Source: Candidatus Hydrogenedentes bacterium ADurb.Bin170
GTDB lineage: Bacteria > Hydrogenedentota > Hydrogenedentia > Hydrogenedentales > CAITNO01
Direction of reading: 5' to 3'
Length of the DNA stretch: 64,000 nucleotides
Assembly (NCBI GenBank): GCA_002070275.1
Contig: MWCY01000006.1
Span: 30,874-94,873 of the forward strand
Part shown: in pieces, positions 43,931-52,634 of the stretch
How positions within the stretch are numbered: position 1 is the stretch's first letter
Layout of the letters: each line of letters opens with the position of its first letter
Notes under the pieces: model-generated
What the model was told of the DNA's origin: nothing
Database searches by the model: none
The model's input: the letters and a program-made list of their open reading frames with translations, nothing else
Position numbers and translations under genes: made by a program

Positions 43931-44341
43931 TCATTCCTTTGTCGGCAGAGGCACCGGAACCGCCCAGACTTCGCGGCGGCGGGGACCGTCAAACTCGCAG
44001 AAAAAGACGGACTGCCATACGCCGAGACAGGGTCTGCCGCCTTCGATGATAAGTGTGCAGCCGACGCCTGTCATGCTTGCTTTCACATGGGCTGCCGTAT
44101 TGCCTTCAGCGTGCCGGTAGGCGGGGTCATGCCAGGGCACCATACGATCCAGCACCAGTTCCATATCCCGCGGAACATCCGGATCGGCATTTTCGTTGAT
44201 GGTAATCCCGGCGGTGGTATGAGGGACATGGAGCTGTAGTATGCCCGCCTCAAGTCCGCATTCCGTCAGCAGTTTTCTGATCTGACTGTCAATATTGATG
44301 AACTGGGTCCGTGCACGTGTTTCCACAGAAAAACGGTACAT
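43931..44341 (-). CDS. yjbQ: YjbQ family protein (secondary thiamine-phosphate synthase / UPF0047)
   Basis: The 136-residue protein has the family block LHVPHTTAGITINENADPDV, with the conserved His-Thr-Thr and NEN acids, and a C-terminal WQSVFFCEFDGPR. Relatives show thiamine-phosphate synthase activity; the physiological role is debated. I chose ATG 44341 because the earlier part of the frame overlaps the ABC permease gene and is not YjbQ-like. It follows that permease gene in the same direction. Confidence 0.9.
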   Translation of the reverse strand: MYRFSVETRARTQFINIDSQIRKLLTECGLEAGILQLHVPHTTAGITINENADPDVPRDMELVLDRMVPWHDPAYRHAEGNTAAHVKASMTGVGCTLIIEGGRPCLGVWQSVFFCEFDGPRRREVWAVPVPLPTKE

Positions 44342-44343
44342 AG

Positions 44344-46038
44344 TCAGTACTCCCTGTCGCGCAGATTGCGCAGGCCGAAATACATGGGCAGTCCCACAGC
44401 AGCCAGCGTGGTGAGGAGACCGACGCTGATCGCTGCCGTTAAAGCATAATGAAAGAGAGCGGGTGAGGCAAAGCCGCCCAGTGCGTTCCATTGGAGCACG
44501 AGTGTCTGAGCGGCGATGATCACAGTGATATAGGCGATGCTGAGCAACAGATTCAGGGTTCCGCCGAGCCCGCTTACAATACGGGCGGGGTTGTCTTCAT
44601 GAAAACTGGGATAGAGAGCGCCAAGCCCCACGGCAAGCCCTGCCAGTCCGAAATTAGCAACAACAACACTGTAGACAGTCATCCAGAAAAAAACAGGCTC
44701 CAGTTTCAGCATGGTTGCAGACAGAAATGAAAGTCCGACCGTAAAAAGGGAAGTGACACAGACACTGAGCCAGAATTTCTGCCAGACGAGTCCGGTAAAG
44801 CGGAAGGGTGCAAGTCCGATAATCCAGAATCGGCGGCCCTCCAGGCTGACGAGGGGAAAAACGAAGCGGCTGGTCAGCGTGGACAGAATCAGTGTGACCG
44901 ATCCGACGTTCAGGCAGGCAATCCAGCTCCGCCACATGGCATCCTCAAAATAACGGGAACTGCTGCGCAGATTAGCGATGTAAATCGCCATGATACCGAA
45001 GAAAATGACAAACTGCGACCATTGGGTAGGATCCCGCCAGAAGAGCTTTATGTCTTTTACAGTAAGAGAACGGTAGGGCTCCGGTATGAAGGAAAGAAAG
45101 CGCTCCAGCCGGTTCAGAATTCCTTTTTCACGGAGCCGGACGCGCTGCCTGTCCTGACCGGCAAGAAAGGAATAGCCCGGAAAGAACCAGTAATGTGCAA
45201 GCCGCCCCGCAAGGAGAAGTGTGACGAGAGCGGTGGAGAGCACCATAAGAAACCAGAAGAGACTTTCTTTGTACTGAACCCGCGTCGCCGCAAGAACACC
45301 CTGCGTTGTCCAGTAGCTCGGCAGCATCCAGGACTGGGTCTGCCCGGTGGCTTTCAGAAAAGCGGGGATCAGCTGGTCATCTGCCATGCGTGCACCCCGG
45401 AGCACATGCAGGATATAAGCGAAAAAAGAGCCGACGGCAGCGATGCTGAAAAACACCATATGACGGGTTTTAAGTCGAGGGAAGATCCGGACGAGCAGAA
45501 TGGTCAGGCAGGCGCCGACGGCAGCGGGTATGATGATAAAGGGAAGGAAAAAAGCGGCAAGTGAAAAATAAAAAAAGAAAGGTGCCTGGGTCGTGATGCC
45601 GTAGGCAAGCATGAGCGGCGATCCGATAAAAAGCAGCGACCAGGAGCTGAAGGCGACACACTCAAAAAAGCGGGCATAGAAAAAATGCTCGTAGCTGATG
45701 GGACCCTGCAGCAGATAGACCACTTCTTTGGATCGATAGAGCGTGGAAAAGGCGACCAGTACATTGGAGAAGATCAGGAGCAGAAAGACGGTCAGGCTGA
45801 GAATGCTCAGGAGTCTGGTCATGAGCAGGTCGCTGAAATTGAACTCACTGGCAGGAGTGCCGCCGAAGAGCATGAGCCAGCGGAAGCCCGCCTGAAAAAG
45901 AAAATAGCCGCCTACCCACAGAGAAAGCGCGGCAATGGTGATAACGCCCACTTTCAGTTTCGACTGATGGCGCACGCTTGCAATTTCGTGACCGGCGATG
46001 CGCAGTTTGGTGGCAAGAACAGTTCTGACCTGATTCAT
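44344..46038 (-). CDS. ABC exporter permease (second module)
   Basis: The 564-residue protein has about twelve membrane helices in two halves joined by a charged loop (~residues 295-320, GQDRQRVRLREKGILNR). It overlaps the ATPase gene by four bases (ATGA), which fixes the pairing. Length, two-half layout and gene order match the module at 16848-19322. The substrate is unknown. The downstream gene is yjbQ. Confidence 0.82.
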   Translation of the reverse strand: MNQVRTVLATKLRIAGHEIASVRHQSKLKVGVITIAALSLWVGGYFLFQAGFRWLMLFGGTPASEFNFSDLLMTRLLSILSLTVFLLLIFSNVLVAFSTLYRSKEVVYLLQGPISYEHFFYARFFECVAFSSWSLLFIGSPLMLAYGITTQAPFFFYFSLAAFFLPFIIIPAAVGACLTILLVRIFPRLKTRHMVFFSIAAVGSFFAYILHVLRGARMADDQLIPAFLKATGQTQSWMLPSYWTTQGVLAATRVQYKESLFWFLMVLSTALVTLLLAGRLAHYWFFPGYSFLAGQDRQRVRLREKGILNRLERFLSFIPEPYRSLTVKDIKLFWRDPTQWSQFVIFFGIMAIYIANLRSSSRYFEDAMWRSWIACLNVGSVTLILSTLTSRFVFPLVSLEGRRFWIIGLAPFRFTGLVWQKFWLSVCVTSLFTVGLSFLSATMLKLEPVFFWMTVYSVVVANFGLAGLAVGLGALYPSFHEDNPARIVSGLGGTLNLLLSIAYITVIIAAQTLVLQWNALGGFASPALFHYALTAAISVGLLTTLAAVGLPMYFGLRNLRDREY

Positions 46039-46784
46039 GAGACCGGCTCCGTGTGTGCTCCGGTGATTTCGAGAAATACGTCTTCGAGCGAGCCGGGCCG
46101 GTTGTGGAGCGCTTTGATGTCTGATACCGTGCCCAGAGCGGTCAGGGTGCCTTTATTGATGATACCGATCAGATCAGCGACTTCCTCGGCTATGGCGAGC
46201 GTGTGGGTGGACATGAATACCGTAAGCCCTTCTTCCCGGCACTGCTGTTTCAGATAGTTTTTTACAAAGCGGATGTTTTTCGGATCCAGCCCGACCCAGG
46301 GCTCATCCACAATCATGATGGAGGGACGGTGCAGGAAGCAGGACGCAAAAGAAAGTTTCTGACGCATGCCGTGGCTGTAATCTTCAATGAGCTGATCGGC
46401 AACATGCGCCACTTCAAAAAGTTCGAGAAGCCTGTCGCAGCGCTCCCGGTATTCTTCCTCCGCCATCTGATACAGCCCGGCAACAAAGCGCATGAATTCA
46501 TGACCCGTGAGTTTGTCATAAAGAAAAGGATGATCAGGCACATAGCCCAGCAGTTTTTTGGCTTCCACCGGATGGCTGATGATGTCGTAGCCACCCAGTC
46601 TGGCAGTACCCGAACTTGGGTGCAGAAGCCCGGTCAGCATCTTGATGGTTGTTGTTTTTCCTGCACCGTTGGGCCCGAGGAAGCAGAAAAATGTGCCGGG
46701 TTCAATTTCAAGATCCAGATGATTGACTGCCACGTTGGATCCGAAATGCTTATGCAGTTTTTCCGTTTGAATGGAAAGAGGCAT
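46035..46784 (-). CDS. ABC transporter ATP-binding protein (second module)
   Basis: This 249-residue ATPase has Walker A LGPNGAGKTTTIKML, signature EDYSHGMRQKLS and Walker B IMIVDEPWVGLDP. The YSHGM signature is shared with the first module. AAGGAAA lies nine bases before the ATG. It pairs with the 44344 permease and probably exports a lipid, peptide or drug-like compound, which cannot be narrowed. Confidence 0.92.
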   Translation of the reverse strand: MPLSIQTEKLHKHFGSNVAVNHLDLEIEPGTFFCFLGPNGAGKTTTIKMLTGLLHPSSGTARLGGYDIISHPVEAKKLLGYVPDHPFLYDKLTGHEFMRFVAGLYQMAEEEYRERCDRLLELFEVAHVADQLIEDYSHGMRQKLSFASCFLHRPSIMIVDEPWVGLDPKNIRFVKNYLKQQCREEGLTVFMSTHTLAIAEEVADLIGIINKGTLTALGTVSDIKALHNRPGSLEDVFLEITGAHTEPVS

Positions 46785-46951
46785 GAGTACAGGTTTCCTT
46801 CATTGTGAAAGCCGCTTTTATGCATAATGAAAACAAGTATGCCATAGTGTAGCAAAGGGGCAGGGGAAGATCGGAATAACAACTGTCTTCAGTAGTGAAA
46901 AAAGACGCAGGTTTTTCTGAAGTGGCGGATTTCAGAAGAAAGTTTTCGCCA

Positions 46952-46994
46952 TGACCCGCTTGCGTGCCAATAGGTCGATTGGCGTTCCCAGGGA
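46952..46994 (+). repeat. Hairpin element, copy 1
   Basis: This begins TGACCCGCTTGCGTGCCAAT and ends ATTGGCGTTCCCAGGGA. GCCAAT and ATTGGC pair across a variable 6-base loop (AGGTCG). It aligns with 47431-47473. Confidence 0.7.
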
Positions 46995-47067
46995 TATAAG
47001 AGCAAAGTGCAGAACCGAAGGCCGGGTTATGGTATGTCTCTATATCTCATTGCATATTCCTAACACT

Positions 47068-47129
47068 GTCATCCCTGCGAAGGCAGGGATCTTACTCCGG
47101 ATCAAGATCCCTGCCTTCGCAGGAATGAC
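47068..47129. repeat. 26-bp near-perfect inverted repeat
   Basis: The arms 47068-47093 and 47104-47129 are complementary except for one base and flank a 10-base spacer. The core is CCCTGCGAAGGCAGGG. The arms would fold into a stable hairpin. A related smaller hairpin (ATTCCTG...CAGGAAT) lies at 47494-47513. Confidence 0.75.
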
Positions 47130-47324
47130 GGGGAGTGCAGAAATATTGTCGGGGACGAGGTGTCGTGGAGTGCAGGTGTTAAGGCATAACTCAGATACAG
47201 ATCCGGGTGCCTGTCTTTGTCCTTATCGCTTGCAAATGGAAGAAAGTGTACGTTTTCTTATTACCTGAGACTTACCTTGCCCCTGCACCAAAATACTCTG
47301 GCTCAAAACATAAAATCCGCCAGC

Positions 47325-47352
47325 CTGGGAACGCCAATCTCCGCATTGGCAG
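47325..47352 (-). repeat. Hairpin element, copy 2 (inverted)
   Basis: The minus-strand sequence matches copy 3 over 28 bases, including the GCCAAT/ATTGGC arms with loop GCGGAG. The flanks beyond it do not match. Confidence 0.7.
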
Positions 47353-47430
47353 GAGCTTTTGTGGTCTGTGATGTTGTGTGTCTGTCGCAGGTCATATTTC
47401 CGCGGCGAATCTGAGTGGCTGTCTTCGTTC

Positions 47431-47473
47431 TGACCCGCTTGTGTGCCAATGCGGAGATTGGCGTTCCCAGGGG
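47431..47473 (+). repeat. Hairpin element, copy 3
   Basis: This is in the same orientation as copy 1: TGACCCGCTTGTGTGCCAAT, loop GCGGAG, then ATTGGCGTTCCCAGGGG. Differences from copy 1 are mainly in the loop. Confidence 0.7.
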
Positions 47474-47551
47474 AAGAATTGCCTTTCCTCGTTATTCCTG
47501 TTTTCGCAGGAATGACACCGGAGGTGGGCTTAATGTCGGCGAAGGGGAAGA

Positions 47552-47730
47552 ACCACGAATAAACACAAATGAATACCAGTCAGCCGGGACTAATAACGGC
47601 GTTTTCGGTCAGCGCGGTGCTACGCCTTTATTTTACCGTTGTTCCTCAGTGATCCCCATTCTGCTCGTGCAACTTCATGCGGCTTCGTGTTCTTTGTGCC
47701 TTCGTGGCTAAAGACCTTTGTGTCCTCCGG
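47552..47730. repeat. ACCACGAA-type imperfect inverted pair
   Basis: ACCACGAATAAACACAAATG (47552-47571) and, inverted ~125 bp away, CTTCGTGTTCTTTGTGCC followed by TTCGTGGCTAAAGACC are related to repeats seen between genes in many environmental genomes. They appear decayed. Confidence 0.45.
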
Positions 47731-47968
47731 GGTGAAAAATAATTTGCTTACCCCATACCCGCTGGCGTTTTTCTTCAAAACCAAATTGCGTTTTACTATG
47801 GAATCCGCCCCTCTATCCCTCGGAAAAGTTGATTTGTTCCATCACAATGGGACACAATTAGAGCCTCTCCCTATACCTTTTACTCAGTGCACGCCTGAAG
47901 AATACCTCTTTATCTTCACCAAGAAGAGCTTTTTGTAAGCGTTGCCAGTGTCAGGAAATGAGACCGTT

Positions 47969-50900
47969 ATGAATCACGAGTGCTTTGAACCCATTGCCTC
48001 ACCCTTTTCTTTTGCAAAAGCGGAAGCGGAGCTGCGTGCTCTCTGGAAAACCCGGCGCGTATATGCGAAAAGTCTTGAACAGCGCCGGGGCGCTCCTCGT
48101 TTTGTCTTTTACGAAGGTCCCCCCACCGCCAATGGCATGCCCCATCCCGGGCATTGTCTGACCCGTACCATCAAGGACATATTTCCGCGTTACAAGACCA
48201 TGGACGGGTATCTTTGCGAGCGCAAAGCCGGTTGGGATACACACGGCCTTCCCGTAGAAATCGAAGTCTGCAAGGAACTGGGAATTATTGACGGGGGAAA
48301 AGCCGCCATTGAATCCTACGGCGTTGAAGGATTCAACCGGGCGTGTCTGGAGTCGGTTTTCCGTTATCAGCGTGAATGGGAGGAAATGACAGACCGCATC
48401 GGTTTCTGGGTGAATCTCGATGACGCTTATATTACCTATCACCAGAGTTATGTGGAAAGTGTGTGGTGGTCGCTGAAGCAGCTCTTTGATCGGGGTTTGC
48501 TGTATCAGGGGCATAAGGTGGTCTGGTGGTGGGCGCAGGGCGGTACTGCGCTGAGTGCGGGTGAAGTGGGCGAGGCCTATCGCGACACCGATGATCCTTC
48601 CATTACCGTGCGTCTGGCGCTGACGGAAGCTTCAAAAGAAAAAATCGGGTTTGCCGGGCAGGAAGTTTCGCTGGTGATCTGGACGACTACGCCCTGGACA
48701 TTGTCGAGCAACTGCGCTGCCTGTGTCGGTGCCGACATCGACTATGTGCTGGTTCGCACGTCGGCGGACGAAGGCCGGGAAGAATATCTGGTTGTGGCGG
48801 AAGCGCTGCTGGAAGCCAATTTTGGCGATCAGACGGAAGTGGTACAGCGCTTTAAAGGCGCGGATCTGGTCGGCCTGCAGTATGAGCCGCTTTTCAAATA
48901 CGATGCGCCAGAAGACCTGCTCACAGGAAAGGCATCGGAAAAACACTGGGAAGTGATCCCCGGCGACTTCGTCGACCTGTCCACCGGTACGGGCATTGTG
49001 CATATCGCACCTGCCTTCGGTGAAGATGACTACAGGATCTGCCGGGAGCAGGGGATCGGCTTTTTGTGCTTTGTCCGACCCGACGGAACCTTTGACGAGC
49101 GGGTGACAGACAAGGACCCCTTTGACGGAACACCCATAGCCGGGCAGTTCTGTAAAGACGCTGATAAATCGATTCTTCGCGTGCTCAAAGAACGGGGACG
49201 GATCCTGCGGCACGAGCAGATCCGCCATTCGTATCCCTTCTGCCCCCGGGCGGACAAGGATCCGCTGATCCAGTATGCCCGGCGCAGCTGGTTCATCCGT
49301 ACCTCCGCCTTCAGAAAAGATTTTCTGGAGAATAACAGCCATATCCAGTGGCAGCCCGAGCATATCCGTGATGGGCGCTTCGGGAATTTTCTGGAAGGCA
49401 ATGTGGACTGGGCGTTGTCCAGAGAGCGTTACTGGGGCACACCGCTTCCTGTGTGGGTTTGCGAGAAAACCGGTAACCAGGAATGCATCGCTTCCTATGA
49501 TGAGCTGCTCGGCAAACCGGGGATTACGGGGCTTGATGTCTGGGAGAAAGCAAAACAGGACAATCCCGGACTGAGCGAGCATCTCAAGGTGCATAAGCCC
49601 TACATTGATGCGGTCACTTATCAGAGCCCCTGGGATCCCGATGCGCGTATGCGCCGGGTCAGCGAAGTGATCGATGTCTGGTACGATTCCGGTGCCATGC
49701 CCTTTGCCCAGTGGGGCTACCCGCATGTGCCGGGTTCCGAGGAAGTGCTGGCACAGAATTTCCCTGCTGATTTCATCAGCGAAGGGATCGATCAGACGCG
49801 GGGGTGGTTTTATGCACTCCTTGCCATCAGCACGCTGGTTTTTGATAAACCGAAGCCCCGTCCTTTCCGCAACTGCATCTGTCTTGGGCTGGTGCATGGG
49901 GAAGATGGGCTGAAACTGTCGAAACGCCTGAAGAATTACAAGGATCCGACAGAGCTCTTCGACAAATACAGTGCCGATGCGCTGCGTTGGAGTCTTCTGG
50001 CGAAAAATCCGCCGACCACTGCCAACCGCCTGACGGAGCGCAATGTGGAAGAGGCACAGCGCGAGATTCTGTTGCGCTGGTACAACGTCTACAGCTTCTT
50101 TGTCATCTACGCCAATCTCGACGGTTTCCATCCTGCAGGAATGCCGAAGGCGCTGCTTGATGCGCTCGGCTGCACCGGCGTGAAAGAGGGCGCAGCAGCG
50201 GAAACGACGGCTCCCTGGCGTAATCCTGAAGACCGGGGCGAGCTTGACCGCTGGATTCTCAGCGAGCTTAACCGGGTCGTGCTGGAATGCCGCTCCGCGC
50301 TGGATCGCTTTGAGACTTATCCTGCCACCCGGGGGCTGACCGCATTTCTGGACAGTCTGTCGAACTGGTATGTGCGCCGGAGCCGTGCCCGTTTCTGGGC
50401 GGAAGCATGGACAGCTGATAAAGCAGATGCCTATTGGACGCTCTATGAATGCCTGTTGAAGTTTGCGCAGCTGATGGCACCCTTCACGCCCTTCTTTGCC
50501 GATATCACCTGGCAGAATCTGAGCCGCCCTCTGACGGCACCCGAAAGTGTGCACCTGTCGCCTTATCCCGTTTCCGATACGGTACTGGTAGATCAGCAGC
50601 TGCTGGACGCCATGGCGGCAACACGCAATGCGGTCAATCTCGGATTAAGTGCCCGGCGTGTTGAGAATATCAAGGTACGCCAGCCGCTGGGACTATGCCG
50701 TATTATCACAACAAATCCGGCGGTGCGGGAGGCACTGGAAGGCAACCTGGCGCTGGTACTGGAAGAGCTGAATATCAAAGCGCTGGAATTTGCGGAAAAT
50801 CCCGAGGCTTATGTCTCTTATGAAATCAAGCCGAATTTCAAACTGCTCGGACCCCGCTTTGGCGCTAAAATGAAACAGGCGGCAGCGGCACTGGCAAAAG

Positions 50901-51355
50901 GAGACGCTGCGGCACTCTTTGCCCAACTGCAGCAGACAGGCGCAATTGATCTGGAACTTGACGGCGAAAGCGTTTCGTTGACCGGAGAAGAGGTGGACGT
51001 CCGCCTGCAGGCGAAAGAAGGGTTTGCGGCGGCGCAGGGACAGGATATGGTGGTGGTGCTGTCCACAACCATTACCGAGGCACTCCGCCGGGAAGGCTGG
51101 GCGCGCGAGTTTATCCGCGGTGTTCAGGAATTGCGTAAGGAAGAAGGTCTTGCCTACGATATGCGCATCCGTCTTTTTATCGCTCTGGACGATGCCGACT
51201 TAAGCGCTGCCATCCGGGAGCATGAAAATGTGATTGCCGGAGAGGTGCTTGCCGTGGAATGCTGCTATGACCTGATCAGCGGAGACAAAAAGCACAGAGA
51301 CATTACCATTGACGGGTTGACTGCACGGGTGCAGATCGAGGCTGTGCAGACCTGA
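47969..51355 (+). CDS. ileS: Isoleucyl-tRNA synthetase, type 2
   Basis: This 1128-residue class I synthetase has PHPGH as its HIGH motif (residue ~50, within ANGMPHPGHCLTRTIKD) and KLSKR as its KMSKS (residue ~660). It also has a large CP1 editing domain with TTTPWTLSSNCAAC and the anticodon-binding domain after ~residue 700. The length and pattern fit the eukaryotic-like type 2 enzymes, which often resist mupirocin. I chose ATG 47969; AGGA at 47953-47956 is weak and 12 bases off. A 640-codon frame on the minus strand is a shadow. It lies after the repeat-rich gap and converges with the TetR gene. Confidence 0.95.
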   Translation: MNHECFEPIASPFSFAKAEAELRALWKTRRVYAKSLEQRRGAPRFVFYEGPPTANGMPHPGHCLTRTIKDIFPRYKTMDGYLCERKAGWDTHGLPVEIEVCKELGIIDGGKAAIESYGVEGFNRACLESVFRYQREWEEMTDRIGFWVNLDDAYITYHQSYVESVWWSLKQLFDRGLLYQGHKVVWWWAQGGTALSAGEVGEAYRDTDDPSITVRLALTEASKEKIGFAGQEVSLVIWTTTPWTLSSNCAACVGADIDYVLVRTSADEGREEYLVVAEALLEANFGDQTEVVQRFKGADLVGLQYEPLFKYDAPEDLLTGKASEKHWEVIPGDFVDLSTGTGIVHIAPAFGEDDYRICREQGIGFLCFVRPDGTFDERVTDKDPFDGTPIAGQFCKDADKSILRVLKERGRILRHEQIRHSYPFCPRADKDPLIQYARRSWFIRTSAFRKDFLENNSHIQWQPEHIRDGRFGNFLEGNVDWALSRERYWGTPLPVWVCEKTGNQECIASYDELLGKPGITGLDVWEKAKQDNPGLSEHLKVHKPYIDAVTYQSPWDPDARMRRVSEVIDVWYDSGAMPFAQWGYPHVPGSEEVLAQNFPADFISEGIDQTRGWFYALLAISTLVFDKPKPRPFRNCICLGLVHGEDGLKLSKRLKNYKDPTELFDKYSADALRWSLLAKNPPTTANRLTERNVEEAQREILLRWYNVYSFFVIYANLDGFHPAGMPKALLDALGCTGVKEGAAAETTAPWRNPEDRGELDRWILSELNRVVLECRSALDRFETYPATRGLTAFLDSLSNWYVRRSRARFWAEAWTADKADAYWTLYECLLKFAQLMAPFTPFFADITWQNLSRPLTAPESVHLSPYPVSDTVLVDQQLLDAMAATRNAVNLGLSARRVENIKVRQPLGLCRIITTNPAVREALEGNLALVLEELNIKALEFAENPEAYVSYEIKPNFKLLGPRFGAKMKQAAAALAKGDAAALFAQLQQTGAIDLELDGESVSLTGEEVDVRLQAKEGFAAAQGQDMVVVLSTTITEALRREGWAREFIRGVQELRKEEGLAYDMRIRLFIALDDADLSAAIREHENVIAGEVLAVECCYDLISGDKKHRDITIDGLTARVQIEAVQT

Positions 51356-51375
51356 TAGAAAAAGAAGACTGCCTT

Positions 51376-52059
51376 TTAACGGGGCGGGTCTTTCATCAGC
51401 CCTTCTTTGAAGATCTGAATCATCATATTGAACCGATTATCAAAGGTGCTGGAATTTATTGCAGGCGTGAAAGGTGTTTGGGTGCCCATGGTGATCTCCA
51501 GAAGCACCAGTCCGTGAAGACCTGCCCAGAGTGTAGCTGCAATGGCGGCGGCATCGGTGAAGCCATCCTTAAGCATGCCCCGGCGGATAGCATCTTCAAC
51601 AAAGCTTTTCAGAAGTACCAACGCATCCCGCTCCAGCGGCGGGGCATCTTTTGCCCAGGTGCGGCTCTGCGTTTCTGTCCACGCCGGGTGAGGAACCATC
51701 AGCAGCTGGTAATGATTGGGATGTTCGCGCCCCCACGCCACATACCGGTAAGCCATCTCCACAGAACGCTCCAGCGGGCTTTCCATCTTCAGACATTCGA
51801 AAAGCTGCGCCCGCAGATCCTGATAGTCCCGCCGGATGATAGCCAGCACCAGATCCTGCTTGTCCTTGAAATATTGGTAAATGGCAGCCGGAGAATATTC
51901 AATGGCTTTGGCAATTTTCCGCAGGGTTACGGCTTCGTACCCGTCTATAACAAACATGTCACGGGCAACATTCATGATGCGCTCGGTCAGTTCGGCGCGT
52001 TCCCGCTCCCGCCGCAATTCTGAAGCAGTGGGGACGGTCGTGTTTTTTGTATCGTCCAT
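51376..52059 (-). CDS. TetR/AcrR-family transcriptional regulator
   Basis: The 227-residue protein has the N-terminal TetR HTH (RIMNVARDMFVIDGYEAVTLRKIAKAIEYSPAAIYQYFKDKQDLV) and a helical ligand-binding domain with a TetR_C_33-like pattern. It represses until a small hydrophobic ligand binds. GAAAGGCG lies about eight bases before the ATG. It is divergent from the small peptide and lipoprotein genes, a common arrangement for a regulator with its target. Confidence 0.88.
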   Translation of the reverse strand: MDDTKNTTVPTASELRRERERAELTERIMNVARDMFVIDGYEAVTLRKIAKAIEYSPAAIYQYFKDKQDLVLAIIRRDYQDLRAQLFECLKMESPLERSVEMAYRYVAWGREHPNHYQLLMVPHPAWTETQSRTWAKDAPPLERDALVLLKSFVEDAIRRGMLKDGFTDAAAIAATLWAGLHGLVLLEITMGTQTPFTPAINSSTFDNRFNMMIQIFKEGLMKDPPR

Positions 52060-52305
52060 GATAAACGCCTTTCAATAAATTGCCATTGTACTGAAAATAG
52101 CGGCGCTGTGCAAGCGGAATACTGCTAAAAAAAGGTAATGGTTTACTATTTTCCCCTTTAAATACAGGCTGAAATAGAGGGATAAAGACAATTAAATGAA
52201 TAGAAAAAGGGAAGAGTCGTCTGGCATAATAGAGACAGGCAGCCGGCGTCAGTGTATGGACGCCGGTCAGAAAGTGCCTGTTGTACAATAAAGAAAGGAT
52301 CGGCC

Positions 52306-52380
52306 ATGGAAGAGGCATTTGTTCTGTTCTTTTTCTTTCAGTTTTTCCTGATCATGATGTTCGCGGCGCTCAGTTCCTGA
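52306..52380 (+). CDS. Possible 24-residue membrane peptide
   Basis: ATG 52306 follows AAAGGA with about eight bases between. The 24 codons spell a nearly all-hydrophobic helix (EEAFVLFFFFQFFLIMM, then FAALSS) and end in TGA. The size, the good ribosome binding site and the membrane composition resemble known bacterial micropeptides. The gene sits in the divergent region next to tetR. No homologue is claimed. Confidence 0.4.
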   Translation: MEEAFVLFFFFQFFLIMMFAALSS

Positions 52381-52567
52381 GAAACGGCAGAATCAGCTAA
52401 GCAGCATCAAAAATATTTCTCTGTGAGTCCGACGTTCCAGCCGGAATCCGGAGGACATGTTCAGAAGCGAAAAGTCCAGCAGCATTGCTGCAGCAGCAGT
52501 TTGCCTGAAAGGTCTTTTCTGACCCGCCCGGCAGGTAGCTGTTTTTTGTCTGGCGTGATAAGTATTG

Positions 52568-52576
52568 TGGTATACT
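52568..52576 (+). promoter_or_regulatory. Extended -10 promoter candidate for the lipoprotein gene
   Basis: TGGTATACT (TGn plus TATACT) lies ~58 bp before ATG 52635. TTGTCT at 52546-52551 would be a -35 with long 19-bp spacing. Confidence 0.5.
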
Positions 52577-52634
52577 AAGAATACTGTTTCAGTGAACCAA
52601 CAACTTAAATGCCAACAAAACAAGGAACAAAGCT

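Larger units (their letters stand above)
46785..47968. other. Repeat-rich non-coding gap before ileS
   Basis: The 1.18 kb have no credible gene. Short open frames lack ribosome binding sites, and their codon use does not resemble the neighbours. The gap holds three kinds of repeat, annotated separately: three hairpin elements with GCCAAT/ATTGGC arms, a nearly perfect 26-bp inverted repeat, and a CACGAA-type pair. The left end is a probable ABC promoter region; the right ~220 bp lead to ileS. Confidence 0.7.
52060..52634. other. Intergenic region between the TetR gene and the lipoprotein gene
   Basis: The 575 bp hold the TetR promoter area (with a weak GTAA-TGGT-TTAC inverted repeat at about 52135-52146), the possible 24-codon peptide at 52306-52380 and the lipoprotein promoter. 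The rest shows no gene or recognised RNA. Confidence 0.55.

Noticed and set aside
46951..47268. Short open frames in the repeat-rich gap
   Set aside because: They have no ribosome binding site and run through hairpin repeats.
47494..47513. Hairpin as a transcription terminator
   Set aside because: No T-tract follows; it is more like a fragment of the larger inverted repeat.
48632..50554. 640-codon open frame on the minus strand
   Set aside because: It lies within ileS, whose motifs are certain; it has no family pattern.
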